NCBI GenBank assembly: GCA_037443565.1
Contig: JBBIOB010000001.1
Location: 62,001 to 126,000 of the forward strand
Length of the DNA: 64,000 nucleotides
Source of the DNA: Fervidifonticultor_A sp037443565
GTDB lineage: Bacteria; Sysuimicrobiota; Sysuimicrobiia; Sysuimicrobiales; Humicultoraceae
Direction: 5' to 3'
Shown here: in pieces, positions 1 through 8,220 of the stretch
How positions within the stretch are numbered: the first letter of the stretch is position 1
Layout: every line of letters begins with the position of its first letter
The notes under the pieces: model-generated
Databases searched by the model: none
The model's input: only the letters and a program-made list of their open reading frames with translations
What the model was told of the DNA's origin: nothing
Made by a program: the position numbers and the translations under genes

Positions 1-170
1 CCGAAGGGGTGTTCGCCGCTCCGGAGGCGGCCGCCACGCTCGCGGCGCTGCCGAAGCTCGCCGATGCTGGCGCGATCCGGCCGGACGACGAGGTGCTGCT
101 CCTGCTCACCGGTGCCGGCATGAAGTACACCGGCCTGCTCCCGGCCCGCCTCCAGGCGTGGAGCGGCTGA
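1..170 (+). CDS. Threonine synthase-like PLP enzyme, C-terminal end (partial)
   Basis: The first bases continue a reading frame (codons from base 3) that ends at a TGA at 168-170, giving about 55 residues. They include EGVFAAPEAAATLAAL, a hydrophobic strand LLLLTGAGMKYTG and a short tail. This resembles the end of threonine synthase and related fold-type II PLP enzymes, where an 'EG.fa.pe.aa' segment precedes a 'lltG.g.K' strand near the C-terminus. The catalytic lysine and PLP-binding loop lie outside the window, so the exact enzyme cannot be fixed; another TrpB-like family member remains possible. Confidence 0.55.
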   Translation, partial: EGVFAAPEAAATLAALPKLADAGAIRPDDEVLLLLTGAGMKYTGLLPARLQAWSG

Positions 171-204
171 CGGTCACCTGCGAGATCGCGCGGGCCCCGA
201 GGCG

Positions 205-996
205 CTACGTGCCCACCGGAATCTTCCGCGCGGTCAAGCCCTCACGGATCTTGTCGTAGGTCGACTTCGCTGCGCCCGCCAGCAGCCTTGCGTCGCTGCC
301 GGCGGCGACGAACCGGAAGCCTTCATCGATCCGCTGCAGCACTTCGTCGGCGCTGCCGGCCATGTATCCTGTCGCGATCCCATTTGCCTTTGCCGCGGCT
401 TTGACGCGGTCAAGGGCATCTTTGAACTCTGGATGGTCGAATTGTCTGAAAATGCCCAGATTGGCCGAGAGGTCGTTGGGGCCGACGAACAGCACGTCGA
501 CGCCCGGCACCGCGGCGATCGCCCCGACGTTCTCGAGGGCTTCCAGCGTCTCGATCTGCAGGATCACGAGCACCTGCTCGTTCCACTTCTCGAAGTACTC
601 GGGCAGGTCCATCCCGTAGCGGCTGATGCGGGTGCCGGCGACACCGCGGATCCCTGCGGGCGGGTACTTCGCGGCGGCGACCGCGGCCTCTGCCTGCTCG
701 GCGGTGTTGACCATCGGGACGATCATGCCGTAGGCCCCGCGGTCGAACGCCTGCTTGATGAGCCCGACGTCGTTGTTGACGATCCGGACGATGGGCACAA
801 CCTGGGTGCCGCGCATCGCGCGGAGGAGGTCCTCGACGCGCTCCCATGTCGCGGGGCCGTGCTCGGTATCGATGACGAGCCAGTCGGGTTCGAACGTGGC
901 AAGCAGTTCGGCGATCGACGGCGAGGGGATGCTGACCCAGTGGCCGACGGCGGGCAGTCCCTGCTTGAGACGGGCCTTCACGTGATTGATGAGCAT
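205..996 (-). CDS. HpcH/HpaI family class II aldolase
   Basis: A 263-residue protein of the HpcH/HpaI aldolase/citrate lyase beta family, TIM-barrel enzymes that cleave 2-keto-3-deoxy or 4-hydroxy-2-oxo acids to pyruvate plus an aldehyde using a divalent metal. Visible family features are DTEHG at residues 43-47, the PPAGIRG loop near 112-118, the metal-ligand glutamate E149 in LQIET, and D175 in VGPNDLSANLG. I chose the ATG at 996 rather than the upstream in-frame start at 1017 because GGAGGG lies about 10 bases before it and the family starts near this point. It is divergent from the glycosidase gene. The natural substrate is not determinable; a sugar-acid aldolase would fit the carbohydrate neighbourhood. 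Confidence 0.88.
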   Translation of the reverse strand: MLINHVKARLKQGLPAVGHWVSIPSPSIAELLATFEPDWLVIDTEHGPATWERVEDLLRAMRGTQVVPIVRIVNNDVGLIKQAFDRGAYGMIVPMVNTAEQAEAAVAAAKYPPAGIRGVAGTRISRYGMDLPEYFEKWNEQVLVILQIETLEALENVGAIAAVPGVDVLFVGPNDLSANLGIFRQFDHPEFKDALDRVKAAAKANGIATGYMAGSADEVLQRIDEGFRFVAAGSDARLLAGAAKSTYDKIREGLTARKIPVGT

Positions 997-1157
997 GAGT
1001 GGCGGTCCCTCCAGCAAGATGTGGGCAACCGGATCAGGGGGTTCACCTCATTACTTAGACGCCGGGCGCTTCCGACCCTTGCCGCGTCGCACGTCGGTCC
1101 TCCCAACGTGGAGTGCGCCCACGGCGTCCAACAGTCAGGGACAGCCCTGCAGGGAGG

Positions 1158-2153
1158 ATGACCCGGGATCGCCGCGCTCAGGGGACCACTCTGTATGCCA
1201 CCGAACTGCTTGTCGCCAACAGCAACCGGGGCGAGGCGCTGCTGCGGCCGCAGGCGTGGCAAGGAATCACGGCCACCCTCGACGCCTACCAGCACCTGGG
1301 CGTGCGCGCGGTGAAGGTGGCGATCAAGTACCCGATCCTGGTCTCGGGGTTTCCGCGCTCATCCGAGTACCTCGCCTACTACCGGCGCCTGGGTGACGAG
1401 CTGCGCCGGCGCAACCTGAAGTTCCTCGCGCAGATGACGACGACGTTCCGCGAGCCGGCGTTCGGCAGCCTGCCGGTCGAGGACCACTACACCGGGCTCA
1501 CCTGGACGCGGTTCACGCAGGAGAAGCGCCAGATGGCGGAGACCATCATCCGCGAGATCCGGCCCGACTTCCTGACCATCGAGAACGAGCCGCACACCCA
1601 GCAGGCCAACACCGGGATGACCTTCTCCGTTCAGAGCATGACCGATCTCGTCCAGGCCGTCCTCGCCGGGCTCGACCGCCGCCGGACGCTGGTCGGCGCC
1701 GGCGCTGGCACCTGGGACGACCTGGCGTACATGCAGAACCTGGCCCGTACCCCGGTAGACTACCTCGACATGCACATCTACCCCATCAACCGCGACTTCG
1801 TCACGGACCGCGCGTTCCGCATCTCCGACATCGCGCAGCGGGCCAACAAGCGGCTGTTCCTGGGCGAGGCGTGGCTCTACAAGGCGCGGGACGGCGAGCT
1901 CGGCGGCGCGCCGGTGGCCGCGGCGCCGGCGCTCTTTGCCCGCGACGCGTTCAGCTTCTGGGAGCCGCTCGACGTCGAATTCGTGACTGTGATGGCGCGA
2001 CTGTCGCAGACGTTGGGGGTCGAGTTCGCGAACTTCTTCTGGGCGCGGTGCTTCTTTGGATACATCGAGTACGGCGAGCCCACCCGCGGTCTGCCGCCGG
2101 CGACTGAGTCCCCCACCGCATTGCCGCTGTGCTCAAGGGACCACCCTGAATGA
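1158..2153 (+). CDS. Clan GH-A-like glycoside hydrolase (TIM barrel), ends possibly altered
   Basis: About 331 residues from the ATG at 1158. The sequence looks like a (beta/alpha)8 retaining glycosidase: FLTIENEPHT carries the Asn-Glu-Pro acid/base motif of clan GH-A (E144) and RLFLGEAWL supplies a candidate nucleophile (E237); DMHIYPINRD is a typical substrate-loop His-Tyr strand. No signal peptide is visible, so it would act in the cytoplasm unless the start is wrong. The start is uncertain: AGGGAGG directly abuts the ATG and an earlier in-frame start exists at 1113. The C-terminal 15 or so residues look unlike the rest and overlap the end of vapC by 21 bases, so the 3' end may be truncated. 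Its exact GH family is not assignable by eye. Confidence 0.6.
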   Translation: MTRDRRAQGTTLYATELLVANSNRGEALLRPQAWQGITATLDAYQHLGVRAVKVAIKYPILVSGFPRSSEYLAYYRRLGDELRRRNLKFLAQMTTTFREPAFGSLPVEDHYTGLTWTRFTQEKRQMAETIIREIRPDFLTIENEPHTQQANTGMTFSVQSMTDLVQAVLAGLDRRRTLVGAGAGTWDDLAYMQNLARTPVDYLDMHIYPINRDFVTDRAFRISDIAQRANKRLFLGEAWLYKARDGELGGAPVAAAPALFARDAFSFWEPLDVEFVTVMARLSQTLGVEFANFFWARCFFGYIEYGEPTRGLPPATESPTALPLCSRDHPE

Positions 2154-2534
2154 CCTGCCTCGTGCTGGTCGATACACCCGAAAGTCTCTGTCCAGAGAGA
2201 AGACGGTCCCCAACCCACGCTCTTCGGCCAGAGCCACGAGTGTGGCGTCGGCCAGATCCATCGGGAGGTCACGGTACCGCCGCATGAGGTCGGCGGCACG
2301 GTCGAGGCGTTGCGGCATCTCAACGATCAGGTCCCTGCGTTGGTGAAGTCGCCACAGCACCTCCTGGGCTGGCCAGCCCGCCGCATCGCCGAGAAGGTAC
2401 ATTGCTTCAGTGAATGCGGGCCAGGTGGTCAGCATAGGCCCGGGTAACGCGGCCAGCGCCTGCACGCACGTGGCGTGGTCGGGTTCGCCTTCGTCGATGA
2501 GCGCGACGAGCGGGCCGGCGTCGGTCAGGATCAC
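2133..2534 (-). CDS. vapC: VapC-type PIN-domain ribonuclease toxin
   Basis: A 133-residue PIN-domain protein. PIN toxins are Mg-dependent RNases that cut tRNA or rRNA when released from their antitoxin. Acidic metal-site residues are all present: D5 (MILTD), E43 (FTEAMYL), D96 (MDLADAT) and D115/D117 (SLDRD). The gene starts within the last codons of the upstream RHH antitoxin (ATG overlaps by 4 bases), the usual vapBC arrangement with antitoxin first. The intact catalytic set suggests a functional toxin. Its 3' end overlaps the converging glycosidase gene. Confidence 0.9.
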   Translation of the reverse strand: MILTDAGPLVALIDEGEPDHATCVQALAALPGPMLTTWPAFTEAMYLLGDAAGWPAQEVLWRLHQRRDLIVEMPQRLDRAADLMRRYRDLPMDLADATLVALAEERGLGTVFSLDRDFRVYRPARGRSFRVVP

Positions 2535-2767
2535 GGTCGCCTCCTGGCGAGGCGCTTGAAGCTCTCGCCGGTACGCCGAGCCCGACCTCCGGTGGATCGG
2601 ACGGCGCCGATGGCGTCAGCCAATCGCACCTGCAACGTGCTGCCCGCCTCACGCACGTAGCGCCGCGCCGCGCGCCGCATGACCTCGGATAGTGGGACAC
2701 CCTCAGCCTCGGCTACGGCACGCAGCCTGGCTTCCAGGTCTGGATCCAAACGGACACTCGTCGGCAC
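2531..2767 (-). CDS. vapB: VapB-type ribbon-helix-helix antitoxin
   Basis: A 78-residue protein with an N-terminal ribbon-helix-helix DNA-binding fold (TSVRLDPDLEARLRAVAEAE followed by SEVMRRAARRYV, residues 3-38) and a basic C-terminal tail that would wrap the toxin. Such antitoxins neutralise the PIN toxin and repress their own operon. The start codon is GTG at 2767, with AGGAG about 8 bases upstream. It is coupled to vapC by a 4-base overlap. The short upstream gap holds a plausible promoter/operator with direct repeats. Confidence 0.85.
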   Translation of the reverse strand: MPTSVRLDPDLEARLRAVAEAEGVPLSEVMRRAARRYVREAGSTLQVRLADAIGAVRSTGGRARRTGESFKRLARRRP

Positions 2768-2802
2768 TCCTGTTTCTCCTCGCTCACCGGTGTATGACGA
2801 TT

Positions 2803-2838
2803 GTAAGGAATTGTACTACACCTGACACCTGTACACAA
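2803..2838 (-). promoter_or_regulatory. Candidate vapBC promoter/operator
   Basis: On the minus strand TTGTGT (2833-2838) and TACAAT (2810-2815) are separated by 17 bases, a plausible -35/-10 pair about 43 bases before the vapB start. The spacer contains two copies of AGGTGT one base apart, and a second TACAAT lies 10 bases downstream. Direct repeats over the promoter fit autorepression by an RHH antitoxin. This is pattern-based only; the -35 match is weak. Confidence 0.4.
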
Positions 2839-2885
2839 CCCACGCTCCCGAAGACGGGATCTCCGCGTGTTGCGCCGTATCCTAC

Positions 2886-4235
2886 CTACCTAAGATAGTC
2901 CACGTGCGGGGCGTGGCGGCGGCGGAACTCTTTCGCGATGGCGGCCGCCACCTCGCGGCCGGGGACCAGCGGGTGCATCGCGAGTGCCTCGATCGCCTGC
3001 GGCCATGACCGCTCCAGGGCCGCCCGCACCGTCCCCCGCTCGTACGCCTTTACGCGGAGGACGAGGTCGCGCACGGATGCGGGGAGCATGCCCGTCGGCC
3101 GCGGCGCCGGGCCGTTGCGGGTAATGCGGCACGGCACCTCGACGACGTCCCCCGGGTCGAGGTCGTCGATCGCGACCCCGTTCTGGGTGTTGACGATCAA
3201 CTCGCGCGCCGCGCCGTCCTGCATCTGCTCGATCACGCTCAGCGCCGCGCGCGCGTAGCCGCCCTCGATGTCCCCGCCCATCAGGGCCAGGTCGCGGCGC
3301 TGGCCGGTCTCGGTGGCCATGTACGACGCGCGCCGGGCAAAGATCGCCTCTTCGTAGATCGGCACCGGGTCATCACCGCGCGCCAGAGCGTCCCGGACCG
3401 ACTCGCGGAGCCGGGCCGCCACCTCGGCCACCGCCTGCGCGCGCGTCGTCGGCGACGTCCTGAGCCGCCGGACCACCTCGTCGTGGTGGTAGTAGTAGTG
3501 CAGGTACTCGTTGGGCAGCAGCCCGAGCCGCCGCACCTCCGCCGGCTCGAACAGCGGCCGGCCGTAGACCGCGCGAATCAGGTCGTCGCTGGCCAGGATC
3601 TCATCCAGGCGGTCGCGGCCGCCGTGGCGGACCGCGCGCACCCAGCCGAGATGATTGAGCCCCAGATAGTCGATCTCCAGGGCCTCCGGCGGCGCGTTCA
3701 GCACTCCCGCGATCCGGCCGGCCAGCGCCACCGGGCTGTCGCAGATGCCGATCACGCGCTCTTCGCCCGCGGCCGTCAGCGCCTGGGTGATCAGCCCCGC
3801 GGGGTTGGTGAAGTTGATGATCCATGCGTCGGGCGATACGCGGCGCAGGCGCGCGGCGACATCGCTCAGCACAGGAATCGTCCGCAGCGCCATGGCCCAG
3901 CCGCCCGGGCCGGTCGTCTCCTGTCCCACAATGCCTGCCTCGAGCGGCACCTGCTCGTCGATGGCCCGGCCAGCCAGCCCACCGACGCGGATGCTGGTGA
4001 TGACGTACGCCGCACCGTCGAGCGCCGCGTCAACCGAGGTTGTTGCGCGTACCACGAACGGTCGGCCGCGTCGCGCCAGCTGCGCGTCGGCGAGGGCTTC
4101 CACCAGCTCGAGCGCGTCCCGGTCGATGTCGTGGAGCGCGACCTCGGCGACAGGCACGCGCGCGTGTCGCTCGATCAGCCCCGAGATCAGCAGCGGGGTG
4201 CGCATGCCGCCGCCGCCGATGACCGCCAGCTTCAT
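2886..4235 (-). CDS. Glycoside hydrolase family 4, 6-phospho-beta-glucosidase-like
   Basis: A 449-residue GH4 enzyme, the usual length. GH4 hydrolases use NAD+ and a divalent metal to oxidise C3 of the sugar and eliminate the aglycone, typically from 6-phospho-glycosides. Evidence: Rossmann start MKLAVIGGGGMRTPLLISGL (1-20), NFTNPAG at 141-147, ICDSP with metal-ligand Cys at 165, GLNHLGW with His195, and the NEYLHYYYH segment. The open frame continues 97 residues upstream, but the ATG at 4235 is the conserved family start and has GGAG nearby. It follows the PfkB kinase by 40 bases. Absence of a local PTS suggests the substrate is imported by the adjacent ABC permeases; whether it acts on a phosphorylated or free glycoside is open. 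Confidence 0.9.
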   Translation of the reverse strand: MKLAVIGGGGMRTPLLISGLIERHARVPVAEVALHDIDRDALELVEALADAQLARRGRPFVVRATTSVDAALDGAAYVITSIRVGGLAGRAIDEQVPLEAGIVGQETTGPGGWAMALRTIPVLSDVAARLRRVSPDAWIINFTNPAGLITQALTAAGEERVIGICDSPVALAGRIAGVLNAPPEALEIDYLGLNHLGWVRAVRHGGRDRLDEILASDDLIRAVYGRPLFEPAEVRRLGLLPNEYLHYYYHHDEVVRRLRTSPTTRAQAVAEVAARLRESVRDALARGDDPVPIYEEAIFARRASYMATETGQRRDLALMGGDIEGGYARAALSVIEQMQDGAARELIVNTQNGVAIDDLDPGDVVEVPCRITRNGPAPRPTGMLPASVRDLVLRVKAYERGTVRAALERSWPQAIEALAMHPLVPGREVAAAIAKEFRRRHAPHVDYLR

Positions 4236-4275
4236 CGCAGCCGCTCCACAGCCCGGTGCCTCCTCGGCGGGTATC

Positions 4276-5259
4276 TCACGGCGACAGCTCCTCAAGGAGC
4301 GCGGCGACCTCACGGCGCCGCGGGAAGGCCGCGGTCCCCCCTGGGGCGCGCGTCGACAGGGCGCCGCAGATGTTCCCGGCCAGCAGGCAACGGCGAAGCG
4401 GATCGCCGCGCAGATAGCTCCACAGGAACCCGGCGTTGAACGCGTCGCCGGCACCCGTGGTGTCGACCGCGGCGACCCGGGGTGCGCGCACACGTACCGG
4501 CCGGCCGTGCTCAAGCCCCACCGCACCGCGCGCCCCGAGCTTGATGACCGGAACCGGGACGAACTCGCCGAGCGCGCGGACCGCGTCTTCGGGCGTGCGC
4601 CGCCCGGTCAGCCAGCGCGCGTCCTTCCACGACGGCAGGAACACCGTCACCCGGCGCAGCGCCTCGCGGAACCCGGGCTCGCCGTACGCCGCGGGATTCC
4701 ACCCAATGTCGACCGAGATCGAGACGCCGGCGCCGCGGAGCCGGTCGAGCACCCGCAGGCGCTCCCCGAACGGCCGCGGCACGCCGGCGAAGTGCACGTG
4801 CCGGGCGCCCCGCATGGCCGCGACATGTCTCGCCCTGACGATCTTCCCGGTATCGGCCGCGCAGCCGGTGTACGTGATGAACCCCCGGTCCGACCGCGTC
4901 GAGAACACGACGGTGACCGCCGCGCCCAGCCGCGGGTGGCGGGCGACCTGGGCGACGTCCAGCCCGGCCCGGCGCAGCGCGTCGAGCTGGAACCGGCCCA
5001 GCAGGTCCCGGCCGACATAGGCACGCACCGCGGTCCGCACTCCGAGCCGTGCCAGTCCCGCCGAGGTAATGAACGCGCCGCCGCCCGGGGTGATCATGAA
5101 CCGCTCCGTGCGGATCTCCTCGCCGAGGGCCGGCGCGGCCTCCAGGCCGTAGAAGATCATGTCGCAGTACAGGTTGCCGACGACCAGGACCTGCCTCCGG
5201 CCGGGGGTTGGACGCTGCCCCGGAGCGGGCGGTACGCGTCGGCCGGCGTCACGGCGCAT
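4276..5259 (-). CDS. PfkB-family carbohydrate kinase
   Basis: A 327-residue ribokinase-fold kinase transferring the ATP gamma-phosphate to a sugar or nucleoside hydroxyl. The N-terminal PfkB signature appears as ITPGGGAFITSAGLARLG (56-73), and the C-terminal signature DTTGAGDAFNAGF (266-278) carries the anion hole and catalytic base D272. The start overlaps the amidohydrolase end by about 11 bases, so they are probably co-transcribed. Placed between an amidohydrolase and a GH4 phospho-glycosidase, it could make the phosphorylated sugar used by GH4 or act on its product; the specific substrate cannot be read from sequence. The first 20 residues are arginine/proline rich and the true start may lie a little downstream. 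Confidence 0.88.
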   Translation of the reverse strand: MRRDAGRRVPPAPGQRPTPGRRQVLVVGNLYCDMIFYGLEAAPALGEEIRTERFMITPGGGAFITSAGLARLGVRTAVRAYVGRDLLGRFQLDALRRAGLDVAQVARHPRLGAAVTVVFSTRSDRGFITYTGCAADTGKIVRARHVAAMRGARHVHFAGVPRPFGERLRVLDRLRGAGVSISVDIGWNPAAYGEPGFREALRRVTVFLPSWKDARWLTGRRTPEDAVRALGEFVPVPVIKLGARGAVGLEHGRPVRVRAPRVAAVDTTGAGDAFNAGFLWSYLRGDPLRRCLLAGNICGALSTRAPGGTAAFPRRREVAALLEELSP

Positions 5260-6232
5260 CTGGTTCCCAAGACGTTTGGACCGCGCCCGGGGACGGCAAC
5301 CCCAGCAGCCGCGCCGCGTTCTCGGCGAAGATCAGGCGCAGCGTGTGCTCGCCCGCGCCGATCTCGCAGCATGCCCGGAACTGCTCATCCAGGTACTTCC
5401 GCGCGAACCCACGGGGGAACCACGATGAATCGGTGCCAAAGAGGATGCGCTCCGGACCGGCGGTCTCGAGGAATCGGCGGAAGAGCGTCTTCAGGTCGAG
5501 GTCGTAGGGCATCCAGCGCATCCACTCGTTGCTGCCCGACGTGTCCACGCAGACATTGCCGCACACCCACATCAGGTGCAGCAGCTCCCGGGGGTAGCCG
5601 CAGCCGAAGTGCGGGATGACAAACGGCACGCCCGGAAACGCGCGCGCCACGTCCTGCAGCACCAGTGGGCTGATGTTCGGGCCCGAGACGATCCCCTCGT
5701 ACCGCAGTGGCCCGAAGTGGATCACCACCGGAATGCCCAACCGCTCGGCCACCTCCCAGAGGGGATACAGCCGTTCGTCATCGAGCGGCTCGCGCAGGCG
5801 CGGGGCGATGACCTTGTAGCCCCGCAGCCCGAGTTGCGCGACCGCCCGCTCGAGCTGCGCGGCCGCGTCCGGGGCGAACGGATCGTGATGCGCGAACCCC
5901 ACGAACCGGTCGGGATACGTGCGCACGACCGCGGCCAGCCGCTCGTTGCCCCCGCCCGTCAAGAAGACGACCCGCACGAGGCCGTGCGTGGCGACCTCCT
6001 GCGCCCACCGCCCGGCCGTTTCGCTGTCGTCGCCCGGAGGCTCGGGCACCGGGAATCCCCACGCGCGGCGCCAGGCCTCCTGGTCGTCGGTCAGGTGGCG
6101 CTGGATCGTGGCCCACTTCACCTCGCCGAAGCGCCCGACATACGCCGTCCTGATCGGGTCCTCGTCGGGGTGCGCCCGCCTGACGGGAAAGTGCGCGTGG
6201 AAGTCGAGGACGGGAATGTCCGGTGGCGCCAT
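5249..6232 (-). CDS. Amidohydrolase family 2 (ACMSD-like) metal hydrolase/lyase
   Basis: A 327-residue amidohydrolase-2 TIM-barrel protein. The metal-binding HxH is in LDFHAHFP (H12, H14); further conserved elements are VVIHFGPL, VIPHFGCGYPRE and the C-terminal FGTDSSWFPRGF aspartate. The family includes decarboxylases and lactone or C-C hydrolases with zinc or manganese. The open frame runs on upstream into the permease gene, but the ATG at 6232 gives the conserved N-terminus and lies 14 bases after the permease stop. In an operon with sugar permeases, kinase and glycosidase it probably processes a sugar lactone or derived carbon skeleton, which is inference. Confidence 0.85.
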   Translation of the reverse strand: MAPPDIPVLDFHAHFPVRRAHPDEDPIRTAYVGRFGEVKWATIQRHLTDDQEAWRRAWGFPVPEPPGDDSETAGRWAQEVATHGLVRVVFLTGGGNERLAAVVRTYPDRFVGFAHHDPFAPDAAAQLERAVAQLGLRGYKVIAPRLREPLDDERLYPLWEVAERLGIPVVIHFGPLRYEGIVSGPNISPLVLQDVARAFPGVPFVIPHFGCGYPRELLHLMWVCGNVCVDTSGSNEWMRWMPYDLDLKTLFRRFLETAGPERILFGTDSSWFPRGFARKYLDEQFRACCEIGAGEHTLRLIFAENAARLLGLPSPGAVQTSWEPDAP

Positions 6233-6246
6233 GAGGTCTGGTCCCT

Positions 6247-7113
6247 TCAGCTCTTCAGCCCTGTCAGCACGATACCCTCGATGATCTGCCGCTGCAGCAC
6301 CACGAACACCAGGAGCACCGGCGCCACCGCCAGCGTCGAGGCCGCCATGATCAGGTGCCACAACGAGCCCGCTTCGCCGGAGAAGAGCGCGATGCCCACC
6401 GGCAGCGTGCGCATCGCCGACGACTGGATCACGATCATCGGCCAGAGGAACGCGTTCCAGTTGCCCAGGAACGTGAAGATGCACAGCGCGGCCATCGCCG
6501 GCTTGACCTGGGGCAGCGCGATCCGCCAGTACAGCCCGAACTCGCTGACCCCGTCGATCCGGCCCGCGTCCAGCAGTTCGTCGGGCACGCCCGACATGAA
6601 CTGCCGGATCAGGAAGATCCCAAACGCGGTGATCAGGCCGGGAAACATGATGCCCCAGTAGGTGTTGATCCACCCGTTGGCGCTCGACATGATGTACCAG
6701 GGGATCACCAGCATCTCGGTCGGGATCATCAGCGTCGCCAGGATCAGGACGAAGATGAGGTCCCGGCCGGGGAAGCGGAGCTTGGCCAGGGCGTACCCGA
6801 CCAGGGAGTCGAAGAATGCGACGCTGACCGTCGTGATGGTGGCGATGACCAGGCTGTTCCAGAACCAGCGCGGGAACTGCGTGCGCGTCAACACCTCGGC
6901 GAAGTTCTCCAGGGTGGGGCGCGCCGGGATGAAGCGCAGGTCGAAGATCTCGGTGGCGGGCTTCAAGGCCGTGGAGATCATCCAGAAGAAGGGGAACGCC
7001 ACGACCACGGTCCCGGCGGCCAGTGCCAGGTAGATGAGGAGAACGCGCGGGTCGGGCCGCGCTCGGGTCGGCGCGGCGCCGGTCGTGCGAGCCGCGATCG
7101 AGGGCGCCGCCAT
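6247..7113 (-). CDS. Sugar ABC transporter permease, MalG/CUT1 type
   Basis: A 288-residue inner-membrane permease with about six transmembrane segments, beginning LLIYLALAAGTVVVAFPFFW. The cytoplasmic EAA loop is recognisable as ELLDAGRIDGVSEFGLYWRI followed by a PQVKPAM segment, the contact site for the ATPase. Its start codon shares one base with the stop of the MalF-type partner (TGATG), showing translational coupling. Together with the partner permease and the binding protein at 10974-12254 it forms a CUT1-type carbohydrate importer; no dedicated ATPase is in the cluster, so a shared MsmX/UgpC-type ATPase elsewhere is likely. Confidence 0.93.
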   Translation of the reverse strand: MAAPSIAARTTGAAPTRARPDPRVLLIYLALAAGTVVVAFPFFWMISTALKPATEIFDLRFIPARPTLENFAEVLTRTQFPRWFWNSLVIATITTVSVAFFDSLVGYALAKLRFPGRDLIFVLILATLMIPTEMLVIPWYIMSSANGWINTYWGIMFPGLITAFGIFLIRQFMSGVPDELLDAGRIDGVSEFGLYWRIALPQVKPAMAALCIFTFLGNWNAFLWPMIVIQSSAMRTLPVGIALFSGEAGSLWHLIMAASTLAVAPVLLVFVVLQRQIIEGIVLTGLKS

Positions 7114-8039
7114 CAGTACTCCACCGGCTTCGACAGGACCTTCATCTGCAGCAGCGTGATGACCAGGATGACCGCGAACAGCACCGCTGTGGCGGCGGCG
7201 GCCTCGCCCATCCTGAACCGCTGGAAGCCCAGCTGGTAGACGTACAGCACCAGCGTGAGCGTGCTCGACAGCGGCCCGCCCTGGTCCTGGAACGTCATAT
7301 TCAGCACCTGCGTGAACAGCTGGAGGTAGACGATGGTGCCGTACACGACCGAGAAGACCAGCGTGGGATTCAGCAGCGGGACGGTGACGTGCCGGAACAG
7401 GTGCCAGCCCGAGGCGCCGTCCACCTTGGCGGCCTCGTAGTAGACAGTCGGAATCGCCTCCAGCCCGGCCAGGAAGATCACGACCTGAAACCCCAGGTAC
7501 TGCCAGACAATCATCGCTACGATGGCGTAGAGCGCCTGGGACGGGCTGCGCAGGAACGGCTGCGCCGCCAGCCCCAGCTCGGTGAGGATGTAGTTGATCG
7601 GCCCGAACTGCTGCGAGTACATCCACTGCCAGACCCAGGCGGCGGCCACGATCGGCGTGATGAAGGGCATGAAGTAGAGCGCCCGGAACAGGCCGCGGAA
7701 CCGGGTGACGCGCTGCAGCATCAGCGCGATCGCCAGGCCCAGGACGACCTGGGCTGGAATTCCGACGAGCACGTAGCGGACGGTGTTGACCGCGGCCCGG
7801 GCAAAGCGCGGATCGGCGAGCAGCGTCTCGAAGTTGCGCAATCCGACGAAGGGCTTCACCGGCGAGATGATGTTCCATTCGTGCAGGCTGACGTACAGCG
7901 ACGAGAACGCCGGCGCCAGGCGGATCCCCAGGAAGAAGAGGAGGGGGACCAGCAGGAACGCATAGGCCCACAGCGCCCGACGGGTGCCGAGGCTGAGCCG
8001 GGACCAGGGAACCTGGACCTCCGCGGTGCGCGTCGCCAT
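7113..8039 (-). CDS. Sugar ABC transporter permease, MalF/CUT1 type
   Basis: A 308-residue permease with a first membrane segment at WAYAFLLVPLLFFLGIRLAP and an EAA loop YYEAAKVDGASGWHLFRHVT, typical of MalF/UgpA partners in CUT1 systems. I chose ATG at 8039 because the frame further upstream is proline/arginine-rich and lacks family similarity. It pairs with the overlapping MalG-type gene. The natural upstream partner, the substrate-binding protein, is separated by a plus-strand regulator gene. Confidence 0.9.
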   Translation of the reverse strand: MATRTAEVQVPWSRLSLGTRRALWAYAFLLVPLLFFLGIRLAPAFSSLYVSLHEWNIISPVKPFVGLRNFETLLADPRFARAAVNTVRYVLVGIPAQVVLGLAIALMLQRVTRFRGLFRALYFMPFITPIVAAAWVWQWMYSQQFGPINYILTELGLAAQPFLRSPSQALYAIVAMIVWQYLGFQVVIFLAGLEAIPTVYYEAAKVDGASGWHLFRHVTVPLLNPTLVFSVVYGTIVYLQLFTQVLNMTFQDQGGPLSSTLTLVLYVYQLGFQRFRMGEAAAATAVLFAVILVITLLQMKVLSKPVEY

Positions 8040-8220
8040 GCCTGGGAACGACTTCGGACGTGCCGGATCAATCCCTCCAGGACGCCTGATCATCGCAGGG
8101 CAGGATCCGCGCCATCCCGGGGCAGATGTCGCGACACCGGCAGGAGCCGCCACGATCACTGCGAACCCCTACTCGCGCCAACTCAGGCGGCATGCCCGGG
8201 GGTGATGCGCGACGCCGGCC
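8040..8220. other. Intergenic region between divergent permease and regulator genes
   Basis: About 180 bases between the minus-strand permease start and the plus-strand cyclase gene. It must hold promoters for both directions, though I see no convincing -35/-10 pair. An ATG at 8205 opens a short frame that ends at 8255 in a different phase from the cyclase, relevant to the start problem of that gene. Confidence 0.4.
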
